Origin: an uncultured Bryobacterales bacterium
GTDB taxonomy: Bacteria > Acidobacteriota > Terriglobia > Bryobacterales > UBA6623
Length of the DNA: 64,000 nucleotides
Assembly (NCBI GenBank): GCA_951813065.1
Contig: CATOTH010000001.1
Span: forward strand, 806,001 to 870,000
Direction: 5' to 3'
Each line of letters begins with the position of its first letter. The first letter of the stretch is position 1. This document shows, piece after piece, positions 35,631-46,194 of the stretch. The translations under genes were made by a program, and so were the position numbers. The notes under the pieces were generated by a model. It was not told the DNA's origin and ran no database searches. It worked only from the letters and a program-made list of their open reading frames with translations.

Positions 35631-35889
35631 GGGCGTGTCCGAGCGTTCCCGGCTCGAATCGGAAATTTCATCTTACCCCGCTCGCATGTAGGTAACGCTG
35701 CCTCGCACGAGATCGGCTGGGCCGTGGTGAGTGTGCCCGTCGCGAGCCCTCGTCCACATTGGAATCGTCGGTCGCAGACCTGCTCATGATACGCTGGATT
35801 GCAGGCTTGGTCAGCCTTCCGGGCGTCCCAGAAGCGTCCTCCTCTTCCGGTTCTTGTACCGGGGGTTCTCTACGAGAAGCGAGAACGAT

Positions 35890-38096
<2,207 letters not shown>

Positions 38097-38131
38097 TCGA
38101 CCGCGGAGGGCGCCTGCCTGAGTCGACCGGC

Positions 38132-38148
38132 GCTGGCTCCGTGCCAGC
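38132..38148 (+). terminator. weak hairpin after mdh
   Basis: Six-base arms gctggc (38132-38137) and gccagc (38143-38148) with a five-base loop, 36 bases after the mdh stop. No T-run follows, so it is at best a weak or Rho-assisted terminator. Confidence 0.3.
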
Positions 38149-38285
38149 CCATTGGCGCGATGGCCACGGGTGTTACCCCGGAATCAGGCGGCGGAACTCC
38201 GCCCAAGGGGAGGGGCGTTGAGTTGCCCGCGCTGGCTGTGGATGCGGTTCCAGGGCGAATCTCCAAAGAAAATCCGTCTCTGCCG

Positions 38286-38315
38286 TTGACCCACCGCCGG
38301 ATGGTGGAGTATGCT
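38286..38315 (+). promoter_or_regulatory. candidate sigma-70 promoter for the small secreted protein
   Basis: TTGACC at 38286-38291 and TATGCT at 38310-38315, 18 bases apart, 45 bases before the ATG at 38361. Confidence 0.45.
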
Positions 38316-38360
38316 ATCAGAACTCGGCCGAATTTCGGCCGCATCGATGGAGTACCAACA

Positions 38361-38675
38361 ATGAAGAGAATTCTCACCCTGCTCGTATTGACCCTTTCCG
38401 TGACCGCGCTTTGTTTCGCTGGCTCGGCGACAGGTTTCGTGACGGACGCAAAGTGCGCGACTGCAGGCAAGGCCGGCGCAGAGCATGCCGGTTGCGCCAA
38501 GGGTTGCCTCAAGAGCGACGACATGGCCGCGGTGATCGTGACCGAGGACGGCAAGATCTACGAAGTGGCGGACCAAGCCAAGATCAAAGAGTTTGCTGGC
38601 GAGAAGGTCACCGTCATGGGCATGATCGAGGACATGAAGATCTCCTCGATCGAGAGCGTGAAGAAGGCAAGCTGA
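38361..38675 (+). CDS. small secreted protein of unknown function
   Basis: A 104-residue protein with an N-terminal signal peptide (K-R followed by hydrophobic residues 4-17, cleavage near C-F-A-G). The mature part is about 84 residues, with three cysteines in the first half (D-A-K-C, H-A-G-C, K-G-C) and a small beta-rich second half (A-A-V-I-V-T-E-D-G-K-I-Y-E-V, V-T-V-M-G-M-I). This looks like the short DUF5818-type proteins I associate with Acidobacteriota; their role is unknown. Cysteines could bind a metal or form disulfides. It has its own promoter candidate and a strong hairpin downstream. Confidence 0.7.
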   Translation: MKRILTLLVLTLSVTALCFAGSATGFVTDAKCATAGKAGAEHAGCAKGCLKSDDMAAVIVTEDGKIYEVADQAKIKEFAGEKVTVMGMIEDMKISSIESVKKAS

Positions 38676-39118
38676 CCTAGCTGTCCAAGCTCCCCTGTGC
38701 CGGGCATCAGGTCCGGCGCGGTCATAGTTCTGCCTCACCCACTGACGCCTGAGCTGTCGTCAGTGGGTGAGTGCGCGTGTATTTCGACCTTTGGCCGATG
38801 GCTGTGACCTTGCAGCAGCGCCAAGTTAGCGGGCTCCGGTCGAGATCCACGTTTCTGGCCTCTGCCTAGCTCGTTGCGGTGGTCGCCCTAGGAGACAGAT
38901 CGATGCCGTCGGCATGCCTGGAAGACTTCACGCGGCCCCTCATCTAGGTGCTGCGATCCAACGCGGCCAGTCCGCCGGGTTCAAACGGGTGCGGCATCGC
39001 CTACGGATTGAACTCGTCAGCACGGATTGGAAATCTCCGGCCCCCAAGAGGCACTTGACCCTGCCGCCGTTTCCGCAATCCTAAGCCCCCACGTCGCGTA
39101 CCTGCATTTCGAGGCAGG
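38676..39118. other. intergenic, one strong hairpin
   Basis: No gene is seen. The only clear structure is the perfect hairpin at 38734-38771. Confidence 0.5.
38734..38771 (+). terminator. strong hairpin, possible terminator
   Basis: Perfect 14-base arms, ctcacccactgacg at 38734-38747 and its complement at 38758-38771, with a 10-base loop, 58 bases after the small secreted protein. It lacks a T-run on the + strand, so it may be an RNA-stabilising or Rho-independent-like structure without the classical tail. Confidence 0.45.
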
Positions 39119-39148
39119 TTGAAAATCCTCGAGAGTCCTCGATATGAT
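39119..39148 (+). promoter_or_regulatory. candidate sigma-70 promoter of the sdh operon
   Basis: TTGAAA at 39119-39124 and TATGAT at 39143-39148 with an 18-base spacer, 33 bases before the first sdh start codon. Confidence 0.5.
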
Positions 39149-39181
39149 TCGAGATTCTGCACTTCGCAGACCGGGGGGGCG

Positions 39182-39985
39182 ATGGCGACTATTGATGTTC
39201 CACTGAGCAAGCGTGGATTTGGACATACCTCGCGCTCAGACGCTTGGTGGATTCAGCCGTTGACGGTCTTTCTGTGCTTCTCCGCGTTCATCGTGTATGC
39301 CACATGGGCGACATTTCAGGGTGACCACTACACGGCCGGGCCGTACCTGTCGCCGTTCTACTCACCGGAACTCTTTGGCGCGTCCGAGCATAGCTGGTTC
39401 GGTCCGAAACCCGGCTGGTGGCCCGGGTGGTTGCCGTTCTCGCCCGCGCTATTGATTCTTTGGGCTCCTCTGGGATTCCGCCTGACCTGCTACTACTATC
39501 GCGGCGCGTATTACAAAGCCTTCTGGGCCGACCCGCCATCCTGCACCGTTGGGGAACCGCGCTCCGGCTACCGCGGCGAGCGCTCCTTTCCGCTGGTCAT
39601 GCAGAACGTGCACCGCTACTTTCTCTATATCGCCCTTGGATTCATCGTCATGCTTTCCTATGACGCCTGGAAGGCGCTCTGGTTCACGGATCCCGCAACG
39701 GGATCTGTCGAATTCGGCATTGGTGTGGGCAGCATTGTGCTCGCGGTAAACGCCACGCTGCTCGCCGGCTACGCATTCGGCTGCCACTCCCTGCGCCATC
39801 TGCTGGGAGGACGGAAGGACTTGCTCTCGGGATCTCCCAACTTGGCCAAGACTTACGATTGCGTAAGCTGCCTCAACCGCCAGCACATGCGCTGGGCGTG
39901 GATGAGTCTGTTCTCGGTCGGATTCTCCGATCTCTATGTTCGCCTTTGCTCCATGGGTGTATGGACGGACTGGAGAATCCTGTAG
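39182..39985 (+). CDS. succinate dehydrogenase membrane anchor, Sdh1 (Rv0249c-like) type
   Basis: A 267-residue protein with five likely transmembrane helices (about residues 25-45, 83-103, 138-160, 175-198, 230-250). The motif segments H-Y-T-A-G-P-Y-L-S-P-F-Y-S-P and F-S-P-A-L-L-I-L-W-A-P resemble the large single anchor of the mycobacterial Sdh1 complex rather than the paired short SdhC/SdhD. Several His residues lie at helix ends and could ligate haem. A G-rich Shine-Dalgarno is right before the ATG. Its stop overlaps the flavoprotein start by one base (TAGTG). Anchors the complex and handles quinone. Confidence 0.75.
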   Translation: MATIDVPLSKRGFGHTSRSDAWWIQPLTVFLCFSAFIVYATWATFQGDHYTAGPYLSPFYSPELFGASEHSWFGPKPGWWPGWLPFSPALLILWAPLGFRLTCYYYRGAYYKAFWADPPSCTVGEPRSGYRGERSFPLVMQNVHRYFLYIALGFIVMLSYDAWKALWFTDPATGSVEFGIGVGSIVLAVNATLLAGYAFGCHSLRHLLGGRKDLLSGSPNLAKTYDCVSCLNRQHMRWAWMSLFSVGFSDLYVRLCSMGVWTDWRIL

Positions 39986-41808
39986 TGATTGAGTACGAAC
40001 CAATTCAACACGACGTCCTTGTGATCGGCGCTGGGGGCGCCGGGCTACGGGCGGCTATCGAAGCGCGTGCCCATGGCGCTTCAGTCGGTCTCGTCTGCAA
40101 GTCGCTCCTGGGCAAGGCGCACACGGTGATGGCTGAGGGGGGTATCGCCGCTTCCCTGGCGAACGTCGATGACCGCGACGACTGGATGGTGCACTTCGCC
40201 GACACCATGCGTGGCGGTCAGTACCTGAACAACAGCCGCATGGCCGAGTTGCACGCTCGGGAAGCCCCCGCGCGGGTGCGTGAACTCGAGGCCTGGGGCG
40301 CGCTGTTCGACCGTGCCGTGGACGGGCGCATCCTGCAGCGGAACTTCGGCGGCCATGCCTATCCCCGCCTGGCGCACGTCGGGGACCGCACAGGCCTGGA
40401 GATGATTCGCACGCTCCAGGACTACGCCGTGCACCAAGGAATTGACGACCACATGGAGTGCGCCGTGATCGAACTACTTACGGATGGCGACCGCGTGGTC
40501 GGCGCTTTTGCGTTCGACCGGGATCGTGGCACGTTCAAGGTCTTTCATGCCAAGGCGGTCGTGCTGGCGACCGGAGGTGTCGGCAAGGCGTTTCGAATCA
40601 CGAGCAACAGCTGGGAATACACCGGCGATGGTCACGCCCTGGCGTACCGCGCTGGCGCGGCGCTCATCGACATGGAGTTCGTCCAGTTCCACCCGACAGG
40701 CATGGTCTGGCCTCCGAGTGTTGCGGGTATCCTGGTGACCGAAGGCGTTCGAGGGGAAGGCGGCGTGCTGCGGAACTCGCGCGGCGAGCGGTTCATGTTC
40801 GGCGACATCCCGCCGCTTTATCGCAATTCGACGGCCGACAGCGAGGAGGAGGGCTGGCGCTATACCCAAGGCGACAAGGACGCGCGACGGCCTCCGGAGT
40901 TGTTGACTCGCGACCACGTGGCGCGCTGCATCGTGCGCGAGATCAAAGAGGGCAGGGGAAGTCCGCACGGAGGTGTATTTCTTGACATCGCCTGGATCAA
41001 GGAGAGGCTTCCCAACGCTGCGGAGCACATCAAGCGAAAGCTGCCCAGCATGTATCACCAGTTCAAGGAGCTCGCCGGCATCGATATTACCGAGCAGCCG
41101 ATGGAAGTCGGTCCCACCACGCATTACGTGATGGGCGGTGTGCGAGTGGATGCGGACTCGCAAATGTCTGACGTGCCCGGGCTTTTTGCAGCGGGAGAGT
41201 GCGCAGGCGGGCTGCACGGAGCCAATCGCCTGGGAGGCAATTCCCTTTCCGACCTCCTGGTATTCGGCAAACGCGCTGGAGAGTACGCTGCTCGCTTCGC
41301 ACGCGAGAACGCGGGCGGCCAGATCTCTGCCGATCAGGTTGCGGAGGTGGCGCGAGTGGCGCTAGAGCCGTTTGACCGAGGCGTCGACGCGGAGAGCGCG
41401 GAAAACCCATTTGCAATTCAGCACGATCTTCAAGATTTGATGCAGGAGCAGGTGGGGATCGTCCGCAACGAGCGCGACCTGCAGGACGCGCTGGAAGCCA
41501 TTGACCGCCTGCGCGACCGGACGGGCCGCGTTGCCGTGAGCGGAAATCGGGAGTACAACCCTGGCTGGCACACGGCTTTGGACCTCAGGAATCTCCTCAC
41601 CTTCTCGGAAGTGATCGCCCGGGCGGCCTTGGAACGGCAGGAGAGTCGAGGCGCACACACCCGGCTCGACTTTCCGGACAAGGACGAGACCTACGGGAAA
41701 TTGATCATCGCGATTCGCAGGGACGCAGATGGTGGTCTCACGGTCTCGCGCGAGCCGACCGCGCCGATCTCGGATGAACTGCAGCAAATCATCGACGCAA
41801 GGAAGTGA
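39985..41808 (+). CDS. sdhA: succinate dehydrogenase/fumarate reductase flavoprotein subunit
   Basis: A 607-residue FAD enzyme. FAD-binding G-A-G-G-A-G at residues 13-18, the FAD-linking His in H-T-V-M-A-E-G-G, Q-F-H-P-T-G, the catalytic-loop E-G-V-R-G-E-G-G, and H-Y-V-M-G-G-V in the C-terminal part of the FAD domain. A GTG at 39985 preceded by GGAGAA is the best start; an ATG at 39961 lies inside the anchor gene and has no good ribosome site. It oxidises succinate to fumarate (or the reverse). Middle gene of a C-A-B operon. Confidence 0.92.
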   Translation: MIEYEPIQHDVLVIGAGGAGLRAAIEARAHGASVGLVCKSLLGKAHTVMAEGGIAASLANVDDRDDWMVHFADTMRGGQYLNNSRMAELHAREAPARVRELEAWGALFDRAVDGRILQRNFGGHAYPRLAHVGDRTGLEMIRTLQDYAVHQGIDDHMECAVIELLTDGDRVVGAFAFDRDRGTFKVFHAKAVVLATGGVGKAFRITSNSWEYTGDGHALAYRAGAALIDMEFVQFHPTGMVWPPSVAGILVTEGVRGEGGVLRNSRGERFMFGDIPPLYRNSTADSEEEGWRYTQGDKDARRPPELLTRDHVARCIVREIKEGRGSPHGGVFLDIAWIKERLPNAAEHIKRKLPSMYHQFKELAGIDITEQPMEVGPTTHYVMGGVRVDADSQMSDVPGLFAAGECAGGLHGANRLGGNSLSDLLVFGKRAGEYAARFARENAGGQISADQVAEVARVALEPFDRGVDAESAENPFAIQHDLQDLMQEQVGIVRNERDLQDALEAIDRLRDRTGRVAVSGNREYNPGWHTALDLRNLLTFSEVIARAALERQESRGAHTRLDFPDKDETYGKLIIAIRRDADGGLTVSREPTAPISDELQQIIDARK

Positions 41809-41819
41809 GGAGAACGGAC

Positions 41820-42560
41820 ATGGCAAAGGCGACATTCCGGATTTGGCGGGGCAAAGCGGACTCGGGCGAATTTCGCGACTACAACTGTGAAATCTCTGAG
41901 GGCATGGTTGTGCTGGATGCCGTGCACAAGATCCAGGCTGAGCAGGCCAGTGATTTGGCTGTCCGCTGGAATTGCAAGGCCGGCAAATGCGGGTCCTGTT
42001 CGGCGGAAATCAACGGATCCCCACGGCTGCTATGCATGACTCGTCTGGACCAGCTTCCTCTGGACAAGCCCATCACGATCGAGCCCATGCAGGCCTTCCC
42101 GGTTGTCAAGGACCTGGTGACGGATGTCTCCTGGAACTTCGAGGTGAAAAAGCGAATCAAGCAGTTCGCCCCGCGACCGGCCGACGCCGAGGACGGAACT
42201 TGGCGAATACTGCAGCGCGATGTGGACCGCGTGCAGGAGTTTCGCAAATGCATTGAGTGCTTTCTCTGCCAGGACGTTTGTCACGTCCTGCGGGAGCACC
42301 ATTTGCACGACCAATTCATCGGACCGCGATTCCTGGTGTATGCGGCGGCGCTCGAGATGCACCCTCTCGATACCGAAAACCGGGTCGGAGAACTCCGGGA
42401 GACCGACGGCATCGGGTACTGCAACATTACGAAATGTTGCACGAACGTCTGCCCGGAACACATCACGATCACCGACAATGCGATCATTCCGCTCAAGGAG
42501 AGGGTCGTGGATGAGTTTTATGACCCATTGCGGAAGATTTTCCGCGTATTCCAGAAATAG
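41820..42560 (+). CDS. sdhB: succinate dehydrogenase/fumarate reductase iron-sulfur subunit
   Basis: A 246-residue protein. N-terminal 2Fe-2S ferredoxin-like domain with C-K-A-G-K-C-G-S-C and a later C-M-T-R; C-terminal domain with the 4Fe-4S and 3Fe-4S ligands C-I-E-C-F-L-C-Q-D-V-C, N-I-T-K-C-C-T-N-V-C-P. This CIEC-x-x-C pattern is complete. It passes electrons from the flavin to the membrane anchor. Start at ATG 41820, preceded by GAGGAGA; 12 bases after sdhA. Confidence 0.93.
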   Translation: MAKATFRIWRGKADSGEFRDYNCEISEGMVVLDAVHKIQAEQASDLAVRWNCKAGKCGSCSAEINGSPRLLCMTRLDQLPLDKPITIEPMQAFPVVKDLVTDVSWNFEVKKRIKQFAPRPADAEDGTWRILQRDVDRVQEFRKCIECFLCQDVCHVLREHHLHDQFIGPRFLVYAAALEMHPLDTENRVGELRETDGIGYCNITKCCTNVCPEHITITDNAIIPLKERVVDEFYDPLRKIFRVFQK

Positions 42561-42947
42561 GTATCTGCTGCTGCTCGCTCGTGGGGCCTGCCGGGACCGC
42601 CGCGAGCGGACCAGCTGGATGTCGCCATCGTCCCGGTTGCCATGCCTCCGGACGGCGGCACTTCCTTTGGTGCTGCCGCTTGCATCGGTTGGCCCGCCTT
42701 GGCGGGCTGCACGAACGCTTCGGCTGCGATCTTCGTCTCAACCAAGCTCGCGCATTTGCGACGTCTCCCGCTAGGCCGCCAGGAATGTGCCTGACCCGAC
42801 TGCTCGGTGGCCAACTCGCTCGACGCCGAAGGCTTCGGAAGCCGGACCGGCACGTCGGACTGCGAAGCCGCGCGCCCGGGGGGTATTCAGTGTGGACTAC
42901 AGCTCTGAAATGAGTGCCGACCGCTTCCTGGCGGTTTGCGAGGGCGT
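42561..42947. other. intergenic, no gene seen
   Basis: Several short open frames exist on both strands but none has family features. It should contain the mutY promoter. Confidence 0.45.
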
Positions 42948-43997
42948 GTGACGCCGCCCCTGGCTGACCGCGTGCGGGAACTGCTGGAGTGGTTCCTCGT
43001 GAATCGCAGGAACTTGCCGTGGCGCTACACCAGGGATCCTTACCGGGTTTGGGTTTCGGAGGTGATGCTGCAGCAAACCCGGGTCGAGACGGTGCTTGCG
43101 TTCTACGGCAGGTTCATTGAGGCCTATCCCACCGTGGACGCTCTCGCTGCTGCTCCCCGTCACGAGGTTCTAGCGAGTTGGGCGGGTCTTGGGTACTACC
43201 GTCGGGCGAGCATGTTGCACGCGGCCGCTCGGCAAGTGGTGGAGGTCCACGCCGGACGCTTTCCGTCGGAGTACGACTCGATCAAGCGTCTCCCAGGGAT
43301 CGGCGAGTACACGGCGGCGGCGGTTTCGAGCATCGCCTTTGACGAGCCTCGGGCGGCGATGGATGGCAATGCTTACCGTGTCTTGGCACGGCTCGCTGAC
43401 GACCGCCGGGACATACGCGGTGCAGCGCCCCGGAAGGCTTTGCGGAATCTCGCGCAACGGCTGATGGACGCGACTCGGCCGGGCGAGCGAGGCGATTTCA
43501 GCGAGGCCCTGATGGAACTCGGGGCGACCCTTTGCGTCCCGCGGGTTCCCCGGTGTGACGCCTGTCCCTGGGTGTCCTCATGTGCCGGGCACGCAGCTGG
43601 CACGGCACCATCGCTGCCGGTGAAGGCACCGCGACGCCCGCCCCGGAGGACCGAGATCGCAGTTGTCGTGATTCAGTACGACGGCCGGGCACTCATGCGC
43701 CAACGGCCCCCTGACGCCTCCATCATGCCCGGATTCTGGGAGTTGCCAAACGCCGCAGGACTGGCGATCCTCTTGCGAGAGCTCGGCATGCCCGCCGATG
43801 CCCGGCTGTATTCCGCCGGCACGTTCTCGCATGCCATCACCGACACCCTCTATACCTGCCATGTGTACGAGGCGACATCCTCTGGGGACTTGCCGGACGG
43901 CTATCGGTGGGTGGCACTCGCCCAGGCCCGGGAGATTCCGATCACGACCATCAGCGCCAAGGCGCTGGCAGCGCTCTCTCTGGCCGAACCGGGCTGA
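42948..43997 (+). CDS. mutY: adenine DNA glycosylase
   Basis: A 349-residue DNA-repair glycosylase that removes adenine mispaired with 8-oxoguanine. Catalytic Glu in V-M-L-Q-Q-T-R-V-E, helix-hairpin-helix L-P-G-I-G-E-Y-T, catalytic Asp in M-D-G-N-A-Y-R-V (Asp position of VDGNV), and the 4Fe-4S cluster C-x6-C-x2-C-x5-C (C-V-P-R-V-P-R-C-D-A-C). A C-terminal NUDIX-like 8-oxoG recognition domain starts near residue 235 with the W-E-L-P box. Start is GTG at 42948 or the TTG at 42936; neither is strongly supported. Confidence 0.93.
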   Translation: MTPPLADRVRELLEWFLVNRRNLPWRYTRDPYRVWVSEVMLQQTRVETVLAFYGRFIEAYPTVDALAAAPRHEVLASWAGLGYYRRASMLHAAARQVVEVHAGRFPSEYDSIKRLPGIGEYTAAAVSSIAFDEPRAAMDGNAYRVLARLADDRRDIRGAAPRKALRNLAQRLMDATRPGERGDFSEALMELGATLCVPRVPRCDACPWVSSCAGHAAGTAPSLPVKAPRRPPRRTEIAVVVIQYDGRALMRQRPPDASIMPGFWELPNAAGLAILLRELGMPADARLYSAGTFSHAITDTLYTCHVYEATSSGDLPDGYRWVALAQAREIPITTISAKALAALSLAEPG

Positions 43998-44013
43998 CCG
44001 CTCGAGTTGGCAG

Positions 44014-45732
44014 CTAGTCGCGCTGTGCGGACCCTGCGGATAGGGAGGTGCGAACCGTGGGTGTTCCGAGCGAAGTGGCGTATTCGGCGATGCCTTTGAA
44101 CAGGTGTTCGGCGACCTCCTGGCGGAAACCGGACTGCTTCAGGAGGCCTTCATCGGACCGATTGCTGATGAATCCGATCTCCGCCAGCACTGCAGGCATC
44201 TGCGCGCCGACGAGCACGACAAACGGTGCCTTGCGGATGCCCCGGTTCCGGATGCTGGAGGAATGCTTTGACACTCCTTCGTGAAGCCTCTCCTGGACTC
44301 GCTTCGCGAACTCCCGCGATTCTTCGGTCTTTTCGCCGAACGCGATCTTTGCAACCAGGTCCTCAAGGTCGTGGATTGAACTGCTGGCCGCGGCGTTCTC
44401 TAGCGAGGCCACGCTCAATTCCCACGAATCCGACGTGAGGCTCAGGTAGTAGGTCTCGATGCCGCGAACCTTCGAACTGGGTGCCGAATTGCAATGGATC
44501 GAGATCATCAGGTCCGCTTTTCGCGAGTTCGCGATTTGCGGACGTTCCTCCAGAGGCACGAACACGTCCGATTGCCGGGTATAGATCACTTCCGCTCCCA
44601 GCCGCCCCTCTAGGAGCTTGCCAAGCCGCTGGGAGATGTCGAGCACGACGTCCTTTTCACGCAACCCTCCCGGCCCGATGGAGCCGGTGTCATGGCCTCC
44701 ATGCCCCGCATCGACCAGGATCGTGCCGAGCTTGAGCCCGAGCGCCCGGGTCAGGCTGTGCTTTCCGTCGGCGGTTGTGTCGGCAGCGCGTGGCGGCTTG
44801 AGTTCGGTGTGGCCCGGATCCAACGCCTGCACGGTGCGGGGCGATCGGGGAGCGCCGGCGCCTCGGACATCGAGGACGAATCGAGTCGGATTGTCCAGCC
44901 AGAACACATCGAAGGATGTGGGCCGCTTCAAGTCGAGTACAAGCCGCGCCTTGTTCCCGCGGTTTTGCGCCAGGCGCGCAGTGGAAAGCAACGTATCGGC
45001 GACCACCACCTGGACCCCTTTGATCAAAGACTTGGACATAATGCTGCCGAACAGGTCGATATAGAGTCTGTCCGGGCGGCTTAGCCGGTCGTACTTGAGG
45101 GCCGTCTTTCCGTCCATCTCCAGCACGATTCGTGTTCCGTCGGAGTAGCTGTGATGGCGGATTTTCGAAATCGAGACCAAGCCCGCCCCCCGCGTCTGGT
45201 AACCCGAAGGTTGCACGACAGAGCCCGCTTCGTGCTCCGCATCGGACAGCGCTGCCTTGACCACTCTCCCGCCATCGGCGGGCGCACTCGTTCCACCTGC
45301 TGCGGTTGCGGCAGTCGCGGGCAGGCCGCCCAGTTCGGCTGCCATCGCGAGGGCCTCTTGCCGATGGCCGCTGGACGGGTATTCGCGCGCCATGAACTCA
45401 TAGGCTTCACGCGCTTTCTGGTGGTACCGATCCTGCTGGAATCGCTCTGCCATCGCCTGGTAGAGTTCGCCGATTGCGAGGAGGGCGTCGTCGCAGTAGC
45501 CGCTCGAAGGGTCGGTTCTGTGGACGGCCTCGAACGCGGAGATGACAACTTCGTACTGGCGCGGTCGCAGTTCGGGACCCGGGACGTGCCGCAGGTCTTC
45601 GTACAGCTGTTCCGCAGCTTTGAAGCGCTTGGCGGCCGTTTCCCGCTTGGACGCAGCAAGTACTGGCAATTGCGTGCAGAGCGCGATCAGCAGCGCTCCG
45701 GCGGTTGGCAGAAACAACGCGGTCCGGATCAT
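44014..45732 (-). CDS. N-acetylmuramoyl-L-alanine amidase (AMIN + amidase_3)
   Basis: A 572-residue periplasmic cell-wall amidase. Signal peptide (residues 3-25), a TPR-like helical region (about 40-135), an AMIN domain (about 195-290, with I-V-L-E-M-D and L-Y-I-D-L-F) and the zinc amidase_3 domain (about 340-560). Zinc ligands: His in D-A-G-H-G-G-H-D, Glu in L-R-E-K-D, His in I-S-I-H-C-N, and the catalytic Glu in L-A-E-I-G-F-I. It cuts peptide stems from murein in cell separation. The TPR segment is an addition to the usual AmiC layout. Start at ATG 45730-45732. Confidence 0.92.
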   Translation of the reverse strand: MIRTALFLPTAGALLIALCTQLPVLAASKRETAAKRFKAAEQLYEDLRHVPGPELRPRQYEVVISAFEAVHRTDPSSGYCDDALLAIGELYQAMAERFQQDRYHQKAREAYEFMAREYPSSGHRQEALAMAAELGGLPATAATAAGGTSAPADGGRVVKAALSDAEHEAGSVVQPSGYQTRGAGLVSISKIRHHSYSDGTRIVLEMDGKTALKYDRLSRPDRLYIDLFGSIMSKSLIKGVQVVVADTLLSTARLAQNRGNKARLVLDLKRPTSFDVFWLDNPTRFVLDVRGAGAPRSPRTVQALDPGHTELKPPRAADTTADGKHSLTRALGLKLGTILVDAGHGGHDTGSIGPGGLREKDVVLDISQRLGKLLEGRLGAEVIYTRQSDVFVPLEERPQIANSRKADLMISIHCNSAPSSKVRGIETYYLSLTSDSWELSVASLENAAASSSIHDLEDLVAKIAFGEKTEESREFAKRVQERLHEGVSKHSSSIRNRGIRKAPFVVLVGAQMPAVLAEIGFISNRSDEGLLKQSGFRQEVAEHLFKGIAEYATSLGTPTVRTSLSAGSAQRD

Positions 45733-46077
45733 TCCTTCACCTTCTCCGAATGATCGAGCGGGCAAATGCGCCAGTCTTCTTCTACTCTAGCTGGGAATTG
45801 TACGACCAGTTTCGGCCCTCTCGAGCTGTCGCGTTTCAGGGCGCCTTGGAAGGCCGCCGCCCGGTTGTCCGAGCGCGGCCCGCCGACGGACTCGGCGCTC
45901 GCTGCCAAGAGCGCGAGAACAGACTCTGGAGTGGCTCTTGCCCGCACCATCTAGCCACTTAGAACATTACCATAAGTAATGTTTGCAAGGATAGCGGGAT
46001 TCCGGCCTCATCCCGACAGATTCGAAGTTCGATTCGATCACGGCGTATGAACCGAACCCCGAACTTGTCCGGGCCTG
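45733..46077. other. divergent intergenic region
   Basis: No gene seen. It holds the inverted repeat at 45963-45983 and lies between the amidase and the Oar-like receptor, so it must contain two divergent promoters. Confidence 0.45.
45963..45983. promoter_or_regulatory. 21-bp inverted repeat, possible operator
   Basis: Perfect 8-base arms aacattac and gtaatgtt separated by cataa, in a locally AT-rich stretch between divergent genes. The size and symmetry suit a dimeric regulator site; nothing identifies the regulator. Confidence 0.45.
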
Positions 46078-46105
46078 TGGACAAGTGTGCAGGATAAGGT
46101 ACAAT
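46078..46105 (+). promoter_or_regulatory. candidate sigma-70 promoter of the Oar-like receptor
   Basis: TGGACA at 46078-46083 and TACAAT at 46100-46105, 16 bases apart, 89 bases before the receptor start. Confidence 0.45.
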
Positions 46106-46194
46106 CGAGGTCGAATTCTCAGCAGGTCCGTCGGGGGTCGAATCTGAACTGCTGAGTTTGTCAAGCCTCGGACGGACAAGATCGGAGGCAAATC

